A program made the position numbers and the translations under genes. This document shows positions 1 to 31,900 of a stretch of DNA of 64,000 nucleotides, piece by piece (position 1 is the first letter of the stretch; the number at the start of each line of letters is the position of its first letter). The notes beneath the pieces were generated by a model that was not told the DNA's origin, made no database searches, and was given only the letters and a program-made list of their open reading frames with translations. Source of the DNA: Loxodes magnus (taxonomy: Eukaryota; Ciliophora; Karyorelictea; Loxodida; Loxodidae); assembly GCA_946699065.1 (NCBI GenBank), contig CAMPDV010001041.1:62001-126000 (forward strand). Reading direction: 5' to 3'.

Positions 1-2
1 CC

Positions 3-17232
<17,230 letters not shown>

Positions 17233-18480
17233 TGAGTGTATATGCTGTGGTATCGGGAAGTTATGATAAGACGGTGAGACTATGGGACGTGTACCTGTCA
17301 TGAGTGGTCACACAGATCTGTATATGCTGTGGCTATATCCAGTGATTCAGAGTTCATCGTATCGGGAAGTCATGATAAGACGGTGAGACTGGGATCAAGG
17401 GTACCTGTCATGAGTCACACTAATTAGGTACTGTGGCTATATCCAGTGATTCAGAGTTCATCGTATCGGGAAGTGCAGATAAGACACTATGGGACGTCAA
17501 GACAGGTACCTGTAAGACCATGAGTGTCACATATGTATTCTCTGTGGCTATATCCAATGATTCAGAGTTCATCGTATCGGGAAGTGTAGATTAGACGGTG
17601 AGACTATGGGACGTCAAGACAGGTACCTGTAAGACCATGAGTGGTCACACACATTATGTATATGCTGTGGACGGTGAGACTATGGGACGTCAAGACAGGT
17701 ACCTGTCATGAGTGGTCACACACATTATGTATATCGGCTATATCCAATGATTCAGAGTTCATCGTATCGGGAAGTGCAGATTATACGGTGAGACTATGGG
17801 ACGTCAAGACGTACCTGTAAGACCATGAGTGGTCACACTAGTGTTGTATATGCTGTGGCTATATCCAGTGATTCAGAGTTCATCCGGGAAGTGTAGATTA
17901 GAGTGAGACTATTCAAGAGTACCTGTCATGAGTGGTCAGTGTTGTATATGCTGTGGCTATATCCAATGATTCAGAGTCGTATCGGGAAGTGTAGATTAGA
18001 CGGTGAGACTATGGGACGGACGTACCTGTAAGACCATGAGTGGTACACTGTATATGCTGTGGCTATATCCAGTGATTCAGAGTTCATCATATCGGGAAGT
18101 CATGATAAGACACTATGGGACGTCAAGACAGGTACCTGTAAGACCATTGGTCACACTAATTAGGTATTCTCTGTGGCTATATCCAGTGATTCAGAGTTCA
18201 TCGTATCGGGAAGTGCAGATTATACGGTGAGACTATGGGACGTCAAGACAGGTACCTGTAAGACCATGAGTGGTCACACCAGTGTTGTATATGCTGTGGC
18301 TATATCCAGTGATTCAGAGTTCATCGTATCGGGAAGTGTAGATTAGACGGTGAGACTATGGGACGTCAAGACAGGTACCTGTAAGACCATGAGTGGTCAC
18401 ACACATTATGTATATGCTGTGGCTATATCCAGTGATTCAGAGTTCATCGTATCGGGAAGTTATGATAAGACGGTGAGACT
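17233..18480 (+). pseudogene. Decayed WD40 units, indel-rich island inside the array
   Basis: About ten units here are damaged by many small deletions, while the units on both sides are near perfect. Examples are loss of the segment between ATGAGTG and TATATGCTG near 17237, a shortened GGGACGTGTACC near 17287, and truncated GAGACTATTCAAGAG near 17905. Most deletions are short and several change phase, so no single WD40 frame runs through. Point substitutions are rare, so the island reads as recent deletion damage rather than old drift. Homogenisation has not repaired it. The frame-intact block ends here, so read-through from the left would lose the WD40 frame. A local consensus or assembly problem is a real alternative. 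Confidence 0.75.
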
Positions 18481-18649
18481 ATGGACGTCAAGACAGGTAC
18501 CTGTAAGACCATGAGTGGTCACACTAGTGTTGTATATGCTGTGGCTATATCCAGTGATTCAGAGTTCATCATATCGGGAAGTGTAGATTAGACGGTGAGA
18601 CTATGGGACGTCAAGACAGGTACCTGTAAGACCATGAGTGGTCACACTT

Positions 18650-21600
18650 GTGTTGTATATGCTGTGGCTATATCCAGTGATTCAGAGTTCATCGTATCAG
18701 GAAGTGTAGATTAGACGGTGAGACTATGGGACGTCAAGACAGGTACCTGTAAGACCATGAGTGGTCACACTAGTGTTGTACATGCTGTGGCTATATCCAG
18801 TGATTCAGAGTTCATCGTATCGGGAAGTGCAGATTATACTGTTAAAACTATGGGACGTCAAGACAGGTACCTGTAAGACCATGAGTGGTCACACACATTA
18901 TGTATATGCTGTGGCTATATCCAGTGATTCAGAGTTCATCGTATCGGGAAGTGATGATAAGACGGTGAGACTATGGGACGTCAAGACAGGTACCTGTAAG
19001 ACCATGAGTGGTCACACACATTATGTATATACTGTGGCTATATCCAATGATTCAGAGTTCATCGTATCGGGAAGTGTAAATTAGACGGTGAGACTATGGG
19101 ACGTCAAGACAGGTACCTGTAAGACCATGAGTGGTCACACACATTATGTATATGCTGTGGCTATATCCAGTGATTCAGAGTTCATCGTATCGGGAAGTGA
19201 TGATAAGACGGTGAGACTATGGGACTTCAAGACAGGTACCTGTAAGACCATGAGTGGTCACACAAATTCTGTATTATCTGTGGCTATATCCAGTGATTCA
19301 GAGTTCATCGTATCGGGAAGTTATGATTAGACGGTGAGACTATGGGACGTCAAGACAGGTACCTGTAAGACCATGAGTGGTCACACTAATTAGGTATTCT
19401 CTGTGGCTATATCCAATGATTCAGAGTTCATCGTATCGGGAAGTGCAGATAAGACGGTGAGACTATGGGACGTCAAGACAGGTACCTGTAAGACCATGAG
19501 TGGTCACACTAGTGTTGTATATGCTGTGGCTATATCCAGTGATTCAGAGTTCATCGTATCGGGAAGTTATGATGAGACGGTGAGACTATGGGACGTCAAG
19601 ACAGGTACCTGTAAGACCATGAGTGGTCACACTAATTAGGTATTCTCTGTGGCTATATCCAATGATTCAGAGTTCATCGTATCGGGAAGTGCAGATAAGA
19701 CGGTGAGACTATGGGACGTCAAGACAGGTACCTGTAAGACCATGAGTGGTCACACCAGTGTTGTATATGCTGTGGCTATATCCAATGATTCAGAGTTCAT
19801 CGTATCGGGAAGTGCAGATTATACGGTGAGACTATGGGACGTCAAGACAGGTACCTGTAAGACCATGAGTGGTCACACTAGTGTTGTATATGCTGTGGCT
19901 ATATCCAGTGATTCAGAGTTCATCGTATCGGGAAGTAATGATTATACGGTGAGACTATGGGACGTCAAGACAGGTACCTGTAAGACCATGAGTGGTCACA
20001 CTAGTGTTGTATATGCTGTGGCTATATCCAGTGATTCAGAGTTCATCATATCGGGAAGTGTAGATTAGACGGTGAGACTATGGGACGTCAAGACAGGTAC
20101 CTGTAAGACCATGAGTGGTCACACACATTATGTATATGCTGTGGCTATATCCAGTGATTCAGAGTTCATCGTATCGGGAAGTCATGATAAGACGGTGAGA
20201 CTATGGGACGTCAAGACAGGTACCTGTAAGACCATGAGTGGTCACACTTGTGTTGTATATGCTGTGGCTATATCCAATGATTCAGAGTTCATCGTATCGG
20301 GAAGTAATGATTATACGGTGAGACTATGGGACGTCAAGACAGGTACCTGTAAGACCATGAGTGGTCACACTAATTAGGTATTCTCTGTGGCTATATCCAG
20401 TGATTCAGAGTTCATCGTATCGGGAAGTGCAGATTATACGGTGAGACTATGGGACGTCAAGACAGGTACCTGTAAGACCATGAGTGGTCACACTTGTGTT
20501 GTATATGCTGTGGCTATATCCAGTGATTCAGAGTTCATCATATCGGGAAGTCATGATAAGACGGTGAGACTATGGGACGTCAAGACAGGTACCTGTAAGA
20601 CCATGAGTGGTCACACTAGTGTTGTATATGCTGTGGCTATATCCAGTGATTCAGAGTTCATCATATCGGGAAGTGTAGATTAGACGGTGAGACTATGGGA
20701 CGTCAAGACAGGTACCTGTAAGACCATGAGTGGTCACACTTGTGTTGTATATGCTGTGGCTATATCCAGTGATTCAGAGTTCATCGTATCGGGAAGTGTA
20801 GATTAGACGGTGAGACTATGGGACGTCAAGACAGGTACCTGTAAGACCATGAGTGGTCACACTTGTGTTGTATATGCTGTGGCTATATCCAATGATTCAG
20901 AGTTCATCGTATCGGGAAGTGCAGATAAGACGGTGAGACTATGGGACGTCAAGACAGGTACCTGTAAGACCATGAGTGGTCACACCAGTGTTGTATATGC
21001 TGTGGCTATATCCAATGATTCAGAGTTCATCGTATCGGGAAGTGCAGATTATACGGTGAGACTATGGGACGTCAAGACAGGTACCTGTAAGACCATGAGT
21101 GGTCACACTAGTGTTGTATATGCTGTGGCTATATCCAGTGATTCAGAGTTCATCGTATCGGGAAGTAATGATTATACGGTGAGACTATGGGACGTCAAGA
21201 CAGGTACCTGTAAGACCATGAGTGGTCACACAGATTCTGTATATGCTGTGGCTATATCCAGTGATTCAGAGTTCATCGTATCGGGAAGTGTAGATTATAC
21301 GGTGAGACTATGGGACGTCAAGACAGGTACCTGTAAGACCATGAGTGGTCACACTAGTGTTGTATATGCTGTGGCTATATCCAGTGATTCAGAGTTCATC
21401 GTATCGGGAAGTGTAGATTAGACGGTGAGACTATGGGACGTCAAGACAGGTACCTGTAAGACCATGAGTGGTCACACTAGTGTTGTATATGCTGTGGCTA
21501 TATCCAGTGATTCAGAGTTCATCGTATCGGGAAGTGTAGATTAGACGGTGAGACTATGGGACGTCAAGACAGGTACCTGTAAGACCATGAGTGGTCACAC

Positions 21601-23256
21601 TAGTGTTGTATATGCTGTGGCTATATCCAGTGATTCAGAGTTCATCGTATCGGGAAGTGTAGATTAGACGGTGAGACTATGGGACGTCAAGACAGGTACC
21701 TGTAAGACCATGAGTGGTCACACTTGTGTTGTATATGCTGTGGCTATATCCAGTGATTCAGAGTTCATCGTATCAGGAAGTGTAGATTAGACGGTGAGAC
21801 TATGGGACGTCAAGACAGGTACCTGTAAGACCATGAGTGGTCACACTAGTGTTGTACATGCTGTGGCTATATCCAGTGATTCAGAGTTCATCGTATCGGG
21901 AAGTGCAGATTATACTGTTAAAACTATGGGACGTCAAGACAGGTACCTGTAAGACCATGAGTGGTCACACACATTATGTATATGCTGTGGCTATATCCAG
22001 TGATTCAGAGTTCATCGTATCGGGAAGTGATGATAAGACGGTGAGACTATGGGACGTCAAGACAGGTACCTGTAAGACCATGAGTGGTCACACACATTAT
22101 GTATATACTGTGGCTATATCCAATGATTCAGAGTTCATCGTATCGGGAAGTGTAAATTAGACGGTGAGACTATGGGACGTCAAGACAGGTACCTGTAAGA
22201 CCATGAGTGGTCACACACATTATGTATATGCTGTGGCTATATCCAGTGATTCAGAGTTCATCGTATCGGGAAGTGATGATAAGACGGTGAGACTATGGGA
22301 CTTCAAGACAGGTACCTGTAAGACCATGAGTGGTCACACAAATTCTGTATTATCTGTGGCTATATCCAGTGATTCAGAGTTCATCGTATCGGGAAGTTAT
22401 GATTAGACGGTGAGACTATGGGACGTCAAGACAGGTACCTGTAAGACCATGAGTGGTCACACTAATTAGGTATTCTCTGTGGCTATATCCAATGATTCAG
22501 AGTTCATCGTATCGGGAAGTGCAGATAAGACGGTGAGACTATGGGACGTCAAGACAGGTACCTGTAAGACCATGAGTGGTCACACTAGTGTTGTATATGC
22601 TGTGGCTATATCCAGTGATTCAGAGTTCATCGTATCGGGAAGTTATGATGAGACGGTGAGACTATGGGACGTCAAGACAGGTACCTGTAAGACCATGAGT
22701 GGTCACACTAATTAGGTATTCTCTGTGGCTATATCCAATGATTCAGAGTTCATCGTATCGGGAAGTGCAGATAAGACGGTGAGACTATGGGACGTCAAGA
22801 CAGGTACCTGTAAGACCATGAGTGGTCACACCAGTGTTGTATATGCTGTGGCTATATCCAATGATTCAGAGTTCATCGTATCGGGAAGTGCAGATTATAC
22901 GGTGAGACTATGGGACGTCAAGACAGGTACCTGTAAGACCATGAGTGGTCACACTAGTGTTGTATATGCTGTGGCTATATCCAGTGATTCAGAGTTCATC
23001 GTATCGGGAAGTAATGATTATACGGTGAGACTATGGGACGTCAAGACAGGTACCTGTAAGACCATGAGTGGTCACACTAGTGTTGTATATGCTGTGGCTA
23101 TATCCAGTGATTCAGAGTTCATCATATCGGGAAGTGTAGATTAGACGGTGAGACTATGGGACGTCAAGACAGGTACCTGTAAGACCATGAGTGGTCACAC
23201 ACATTATGTATATGCTGTGGCTATATCCAGTGATTCAGAGTTCATCGTATCGGGAA
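18650..23256 (+). repeat. Segmental duplication marked by a shared +1 insertion
   Basis: About 18650-20180 recurs at about 21726-23256 with offset 3076 bp, which is 25 units plus one base. Both copies carry the private markers GTATCAGG, GTACATGCTG and TACTGTTAAAACTATGG. The offset then drops to 2953 bp (24 units plus one), so one unit was later gained or lost. Confidence 0.85.
18848..21919 (+). CDS. WD40 block in phase 2 (about 25 units)
   Basis: In-phase WD40 units between two copies of the same one-base insertion (GATTATACTGTTAAAACTATGG in place of the usual ACGGTGAGACTATGG context). The insertion lies just upstream of the first CTATGG of the block. Variable blocks here are mainly SVVYA, CVVYA, HYVYA and DSVYA, with tails such as ADK, ADY, HDK, NDY and VDQ. 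TAG recurs as Gln after GAT and AAT. Within 20810-21421 five successive units contain none of the three reassigned codons. The block is probably part of the same giant gene, but its frame differs from its neighbours. I cannot tell whether it is translated. Confidence 0.5.
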
Positions 23257-25343
23257 GTGTAGATTAGACGGTGAGACTATGGGACGTCAAGACAGGTACC
23301 TGTAAGACCATGAGTGGTCACACCAGTGTTGTATATGCTGTGGCTATATCCAATGATTCAGAGTTCATCGTATCGGGAAGTGCAGATTATACGGTGAGAC
23401 TATGGGACGTCAAGACAGGTACCTGTAAGACCATGAGTGGTCACACTTGTGTTGTATATGCTGTGGCTATATCCAGTGATTCAGAGTTCATCATATCGGG
23501 AAGTCATGATAAGACGGTGAGACTATGGGACGTCAAGACAGGTACCTGTAAGACCATGAGTGGTCACACTAGTGTTGTATATGCTGTGGCTATATCCAGT
23601 GATTCAGAGTTCATCATATCGGGAAGTGTAGATTAGACGGTGAGACTATGGGACGTCAAGACAGGTACCTGTAAGACCATGAGTGGTCACACTTGTGTTG
23701 TATATGCTGTGGCTATATCCAGTGATTCAGAGTTCATCGTATCGGGAAGTGTAGATTAGACGGTGAGACTATGGGACGTCAAGACAGGTACCTGTAAGAC
23801 CATGAGTGGTCACACTTGTGTTGTATATGCTGTGGCTATATCCAATGATTCAGAGTTCATCGTATCGGGAAGTGCAGATAAGACGGTGAGACTATGGGAC
23901 GTCAAGACAGGTACCTGTAAGACCATGAGTGGTCACACCAGTGTTGTATATGCTGTGGCTATATCCAATGATTCAGAGTTCATCGTATCGGGAAGTGCAG
24001 ATTATACGGTGAGACTATGGGACGTCAAGACAGGTACCTGTAAGACCATGAGTGGTCACACTAGTGTTGTATATGCTGTGGCTATATCCAGTGATTCAGA
24101 GTTCATCGTATCGGGAAGTAATGATTATACGGTGAGACTATGGGACGTCAAGACAGGTACCTGTAAGACCATGAGTGGTCACACAGATTCTGTATATGCT
24201 GTGGCTATATCCAGTGATTCAGAGTTCATCGTATCGGGAAGTGTAGATTAGACGGTGAGACTATGGGACGTCAAGACAGGTACCTGTAAGACCATGAGTG
24301 GTCACACTAGTGTTGTATATGCTGTGGCTATATCCAGTGATTCAGAGTTCATCGTATCGGGAAGTGTAGATTAGACGGTGAGACTATGGGACGTCAAGAC
24401 AGGTACCTGTAAGACCATGAGTGGTCACACTAGTGTTGTATATGCTGTGGCTATATCCAGTGATTCAGAGTTCATCGTATCGGGAAGTGTAGATTAGACG
24501 GTGAGACTATGGGACGTCAAGACAGGTACCTGTAAGACCATGAGTGGTCACATTAGTGTTGTATATGCTGTGGCTATATCCAGTGATTCAGAGTTCATCG
24601 TATCGGGAAGTGTAAATTAGACGGTGAGACTATGGGACGTCAAGACAGGTACCTGTAAGACCATGAGTGGTCACACTAGTGTTGTATATGCTGTGGCTAT
24701 ATCCAGTGATTCAGAGTTCATCATATCGGGAAGTGATGATAAGACGGTGAGACTATGGGACGTCAAGACAGGTACCTGTAAGACCATGAGTGGTCACACA
24801 GATTCTGTATATGCTGTGGCTATATCCAGTGATTCAGAGTTCATCGTATCGGGAAGTCATGATAAGACGGTGAGACTATGGGACGTCAAGACAGGTACCT
24901 GTAAGACCATGAGTGGTCACACAAATTCTGTATTATCTGTGGCTATATCCAGTGATTCAGAGTTCATCGTATCGGGAAGTAGTGATAAGACGGTGAGACT
25001 ATGGGACGTCAAGACAGGTACCTGTAAGACCATGAGTGGTCACACACATTATGTATATACTGTGGCTATATCCAATGATTCAGAGTTCATCGTATCGGGA
25101 AGTGTAAATTAGACGGTGAGACTATGGGACGTCAAGACAGGTACCTGTAAGACCATGAGTGGTCACACTAATTAGGTATTCTCTGTGGCTATATCCAGTG
25201 ATTCATAGTTCATCGTATCGGGAAGTGATGATAATACGGTGAGACTATGGGACGTCAAGACAGGTACCTGTAAGACCATGAGTGGTCACACAAATTCTGT
25301 ATTATCTGTGGCTATATCCAATGATTCAGAGTTCATCGTATCG
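21924..25343 (+). CDS. WD40 block in phase 0 (about 28 units)
   Basis: Starts after the second copy of the one-base insertion and runs in one frame to the first GTATCGGAAACCGAG frame-changing unit at 25341. Its first 1.3 kb repeats the block starting at 18848 almost base for base, 3076 bp downstream. Towards its right end new tails appear (DDK, SDK) together with the NSVLS block, marking the passage to the right-hand repertoire. TAG is used as Gln, with one unusual TAG replacing the Glu codon of DSEFI near 25205. Confidence 0.5.
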
Positions 25344-25947
25344 GAAACCGAGATTCTACTGTGAGACTATGGGACGTCAAGACAGGTACCTGTAAGACCA
25401 TGAGTGGTCACACAGATTCTGTATATGCTGTGGCTATATCCAGTGATTCAGAGTTCATCGTATCGGGAAGTTATGATAAGACGGTGAGACTATGGAACGT
25501 CTAGACAGGTACCTGTAAGACCATGAGTGGTCACACATATTATGTATGATCTGTGGCTATATCCAATGATTCAGAGTTCATCGTATCGGAAACCGAGATT
25601 CTACTGTGAGACTATGGGACGTCAAGACAGGTACCTGTAAGACCATGAGTGGTCACACAGATTCTGTATATGCTGTGGCTATATCCAGTGATTCAGAGTT
25701 CATCGTATCGGGAAGTGATGATAATACGGTGAGACTATGGGACGTCAAGACAGGTACCTGTAAGACCATGAGTGGTCACACATATTATGTATATACTGTG
25801 GCTATATCCAGTGATTCAGAGTTCATCGTATCGGGAAGTAGTGATAAGACGGTGAGACTATGGGACGTCAAGACAGGTACCTGTAAGACCATGAGTGGTC
25901 ACACTAGTGTTGTATATGCTGTGGCTATATACAGTGATTCATAGTTC

Positions 25948-28900
25948 ATCATTCGGGAAGTCATGATTCTACGGTGAGACTATGGGACGTCAAGACAGGT
26001 ACCTGTAAGACCATGAGTGGTCACACTAGTGTTGTATATGCTGTGGCTATATCCAGTGATTCAGAGTTCATCGTATCGGGAAGTCATGATTCTACGGTGA
26101 GACTATGGGACGTCAAGACAGGTACCTGTAAGACCATGAGTGGTCACACTAATTAGGTATTCTCTGTGGCTATATCCAATGATTCAGAGTTCATCGTATC
26201 GGGAAGTGAAGATTAGACGGTGAGACTATGGGACGTCAAGACAGGTACCTGTAAGACCATGAGTGGTCACACAGATTCTGTATATGCTGTGGCTATATCC
26301 AGTGATTCAGAGTTCATCGTATCGGGAAGTTATGATAAGACGGTGAGACTATGGACGTCAAGACAGGTACCTGTAAGACCATGAGTGGTCACACTAGTGT
26401 TGTATATGCTGTGGCTATATCCAGTGATTCATAGTTCATCATTCGGGAAGTGTAGATTAGACGGTGAGACTATGGGACGTCAAGACAGGTACCTGTAAGA
26501 CCATGAGTGGTCACACCAGTGTTGTATATGCTGTGGCTATATCCAATGATTCAGAGTTCATCGTATCGGGAAGTGATGATAAGACGGTGAGACTATGGGA
26601 CGTCAAGACAGGTACCTGTAAGACCATGAGTGGTCACACACATTATGTATATACTGTGGCTATATCCAGTGATTCAGAGTTCATCGTATCGGGAAGTAGT
26701 GATAAGACGGTGAGACTATGGGACGTCAAGACAGGTACCTGTAAGACCATGAGTGGTCACACAAATTCTGTATTATCTGTGGCTATATCCAGTGATTCAG
26801 AGTTCATCGTATCGGGAAGTGATGATAATACGGTGAGACTATGGGACGTCAAGACAGGTACCTGTAAGACCATGAGTGGTCACACAAATTCTGTATTATC
26901 TGTGGCTATATCCAGTGATTCAGAGTTCATCGTATCGGGAAGTGATGATAATACGGTGAGACTATGGGACGTCAAGACAGGTACCTGTAAGACCATGAGT
27001 GGTCACACAAATTCTGTATTATCTGTGGCTATATCCAGTGATTCAGAGTTCATCGTATCGGGAAGTGATGATAATACGGTGAGACTATGGGACGTCAAGA
27101 CAGGTACCTGTAAGACCATGAGTGGTCACACATATTATGTATATACTGTGGCTATATCCAGTGATTCAGAGTTCATCATATCGGGAAGTTATGATTAGAC
27201 GGTGAGACTATGGGACGTCAAGACAGGTACCTGTAAGACCATGAGTGGTCACACAAATTCTGTATTATCTGTGGCTATATCCAGTGATTCAGAGTTCATC
27301 GTATCGGGAAGTGATGATAAGACGGTGAGACTATGGGACGTCAAGACAGGTACCTGTAAGACCATGAGTGGTCACACAAATTCTGTATTATCTGTGGCTA
27401 TATCCAATGATTCAGAGTTCATCGTATCGGAAACCGAGATTCTACTGTGAGACTATGGGACGTCAAGACAGGTACCTGTAAGACCATGAGTGGTCACACA
27501 GATTCTGTATATGCTGTGGCTATATCCAGTGATTCAGAGTTCATCGTATCGGGAAGTTATGATAAGACGGTGAGACTATGGAACGTCTAGACAGGTACCT
27601 GTAAGACCATGAGTGGTCACACATATTATGTATGATCTGTGGCTATATCCAATGATTCAGAGTTCATCGTATCGGAAACCGAGATTCTACTGTGAGACTA
27701 TGGGACGTCAAGACAGGTACCTGTAAGACCATGAGTGGTCACACAGATTCTGTATATGCTGTGGCTATATCCAGTGATTCAGAGTTCATCGTATCGGGAA
27801 GTGATGATAATACGGTGAGACTATGGGACGTCAAGACAGGTACCTGTAAGACCATGAGTGGTCACACAAATTCTGTATTATCTGTGGCTATATCCAATGA
27901 TTCAGAGTTCATCGTATCGGAAACCGAGATTCTACTGTGAGACTATGGGACGTCAAGACAGGTACCTGTAAGACCATGAGTGGTCACACAGATTCTGTAT
28001 ATGCTGTGGCTATATCCAGTGATTCAGAGTTCATCGTATCGGGAAGTTATGATAAGACGGTGAGACTATGGAACGTCTAGACAGGTACCTGTAAGACCAT
28101 GAGTGGTCACACATATTATGTATGATCTGTGGCTATATCCAATGATTCAGAGTTCATCGTATCGGAAACCGAGATTCTACTGTGAGACTATGGGACGTCA
28201 AGACAGGTACCTGTAAGACCATGAGTGGTCACACAGATTCTGTATATGCTGTGGCTATATCCAGTGATTCAGAGTTCATCGTATCGGGAAGTGATGATAA
28301 TACGGTGAGACTATGGGACGTCAAGACAGGTACCTGTAAGACCATGAGTGGTCACACATATTATGTATATACTGTGGCTATATCCAGTGATTCAGAGTTC
28401 ATCGTATCGGGAAGTAGTGATAAGACGGTGAGACTATGGGACGTCAAGACAGGTACCTGTAAGACCATGAGTGGTCACACTAGTGTTGTATATGCTGTGG
28501 CTATATCCAGTGATTCATAGTTCATCATTCGGGAAGTCATGATTCTACGGTGAGACTATGGGACGTCAAGACAGGTACCTGTAAGACCATGAGTGGTCAC
28601 ACTAGTGTTGTATATGCTGTGGCTATATCCAGTGATTCAGAGTTCATCGTATCGGGAAGTCATGATAAGACGGTGAGACTATGGGACTTCAAGACAGGTA
28701 CCTGTAAGACCATGAGTGGTCACACAAATTCTGTATTATCTGTGGCTATATCCAGTGATTCAGAGTTCATCGTATCGGGAAGTTATGATTAGACGGTGAG
28801 ACTATGGGACGTCAAGACAGGTACCTGTAAGACCATGAGTGGTCACACTAATTAGGTATTCTCTGTGGCTATATCCAGTGATTCAGAGTTCATCGTATCG

Positions 28901-31900
28901 GGAAGTGATGATAAGACGGTGAGACTATGGGACGTCAAGACAGGTACCTGTAAGACCATGAGTGGTCACACTAGTGTTTTATATGCTGTGGCTATATCCA
29001 ATGATTCAGAGTTCATCGTATCGGAAACCGAGATTCTACTGTGAGACTATGGGACGTCAAGACAGGTACCTGTAAGACCATGAGTGGTCACACAGATTCT
29101 GTATATGCTGTGGCTATATCCAGTGATTCAGAGTTCATCGTATCGGGAAGTTATGATAAGACGGTGAGACTATGGAACGTCTAGACAGGTACCTGTAAGA
29201 CCATGAGTGGTCACACATATTATGTATGATCTGTGGCTATATCCAATGATTCAGAGTTCATCGTATCGGAAACCGAGATTCTACTGTGAGACTATGGGAC
29301 GTCAAGACAGGTACCTGTAAGACCATGAGTGGTCACACAGATTCTGTATATGCTGTGGCTATATCCAGTGATTCAGAGTTCATCGTATCGGGAAGTGATG
29401 ATAATACGGTGAGACTATGGGACGTCAAGACAGGTACCTGTAAGACCATGAGTGGTCACACATATTATGTATATACTGTGGCTATATCCAGTGATTCAGA
29501 GTTCATCGTATCGGGAAGTAGTGATAAGACGGTGAGACTATGGGACGTCAAGACAGGTACCTGTAAGACCATGAGTGGTCACACACATTATGTATATGCT
29601 GTGGCTATATCCAGTGATTCAGAGTTCATCGTATCGGGAAGTTATGATTAGACGGTGAGACTATGGAACGTCTAGACAGGTACCTGTAAGACCATGAGTG
29701 GTCACACAAATTCTGTATTATCTGTGGCTATATCCAATGATTCAGAGTTCATCGTATCGGAAACCGAGATTCTACTGTGAGACTATGGGACGTCAAGACA
29801 GGTACCTGTAAGACCATGAGTGGTCACACAGATTCTGTATATGCTGTGGCTATATCCAGTGATTCAGAGTTCATCGTATCGGGAAGTTATGATAAGACGG
29901 TGAGACTATGGGACGTCAAGACAGGTACCTGTAAGACCATGAGTGGTCACACATATTATGTATATACTGTGGCTATATCCAGTGATTCAGAGTTCATCGT
30001 ATCGGGAAGTAGTGATAAGACGGTGAGACTATGGGACGTCAAGACAGGTACCTGTAAGACCATGAGTGGTCACACAGATTCTGTATATGCTGTGGCTATA
30101 TCCAGTGATTCAGAGTTCATCGTATCGGGAAGTTATGATAAGACGGTGAGACTATGGGACGTCAAGACAGGTACCTGTAAGACCATGAGTGGTCACACAT
30201 ATTATGTATATGCTGTGACTATATCCAGTGATTCAGAGTTCATCGTATCGGGAAGTAGAGATAAGACGGTGAGACTATGGGACGTCAAGACAGGTACCTG
30301 TAAGACCATGAGTGGTCACACACATTATGTATATACTGTGGCTATATCCAATGATTCAGAGTTCATCGTATCGGGAAGTGTAAATTAGACGGTGAGACTA
30401 TGGGACGTCAAGACAGGTACCTGTAAGACCATGAGTGGTCACACATATTATGTATATACTGTGGCTATATCCAGTGATTCAGAGTTCATCGTATCGGGAA
30501 GTAGTGATAAGACGGTGAGACTATGGGACTTCAAGACAGGTACCTGTAAGACCATGAGTGGTCACACAAATTCTGTATTATCTGTGGCTATATCCAGTGA
30601 TTCAGAGTTCATCGTATCGGGAAGTTATGATTAGACGGTGAGACTATGGGACGTCAAGACAGGTACCTGTAAGACCATGAGTGGTCACACTAATTAGGTA
30701 TTCTCTGTGGCTATATCCAATGATTCAGAGTTCATCGTATCGGGAAGTGCAGATAAGACGGTGAGACTATGGGACGTCAAGACAGGTACCTGTAAGACCA
30801 TGAGTGGTCACACAAATTCTGTATTATCTGTGGCTATATCCAATGATTCAGAGTTCATCGTATCGGAAACCGAGATTCTACTGTGAGACTATGGGACGTC
30901 AAGACAGGTACCTGTAAGACCATGAGTGGTCACACAGATTCTGTATATGCTGTGGCTATATCCAGTGATTCAGAGTTCATCGTATCGGGAAGTTATGATA
31001 AGACGGTGAGACTATGGAACGTCTAGACAGGTACCTGTAAGACCATGAGTGGTCACACATATTATGTATGATCTGTGGCTATATCCAATGATTCAGAGTT
31101 CATCGTATCGGAAACCGAGATTCTACTGTGAGACTATGGGACGTCAAGACAGGTACCTGTAAGACCATGAGTGGTCACACAGATTCTGTATTATCTGTGG
31201 CTATATCCAGTGATTCAGAGTTCATCGTATCGGGAAGTGATGATAATACGGTGAGACTATGGGACGTCAAGACAGGTACCTGTAAGACCATGAGTGGTCA
31301 CACAAATTCTGTATTATCTGTGGCTATATCCAATGATTCAGAGTTCATCGTATCGGAAACCGAGATTCTACTGTGAGACTATGGGACGTCAAGACAGGTA
31401 CCTGTAAGACCATGAGTGGTCACACAGATTCTGTATATGCTGTGGCTATATCCAGTGATTCAGAGTTCATCGTATCGGGAAGTCATGATAAGACGGTGAG
31501 ACTATGGAACGTCTAGACAGGTACCTGTAAGACCATGAGTGGTCACACATATTATGTATGATCTGTGGCTATATCCAATGATTCAGAGTTCATCGTATCG
31601 GAAACCGAGATTCTACTGTGAGACTATGGGACGTCAAGACAGGTACCTGTAAGACCATGAGTGGTCACACAGATTCTGTATATGCTGTGGCTATATCCAG
31701 TGATTCAGAGTTCATCGTATCGGGAAGTGATGATAATACGGTGAGACTATGGGACGTCAAGACAGGTACCTGTAAGACCATGAGTGGTCACACATATTAT
31801 GTATATACTGTGGCTATATCCAGTGATTCAGAGTTCATCGTATCGGGAAGTAGTGATAAGACGGTGAGACTATGGGACGTCAAGACAGGTACCTGTAAGA

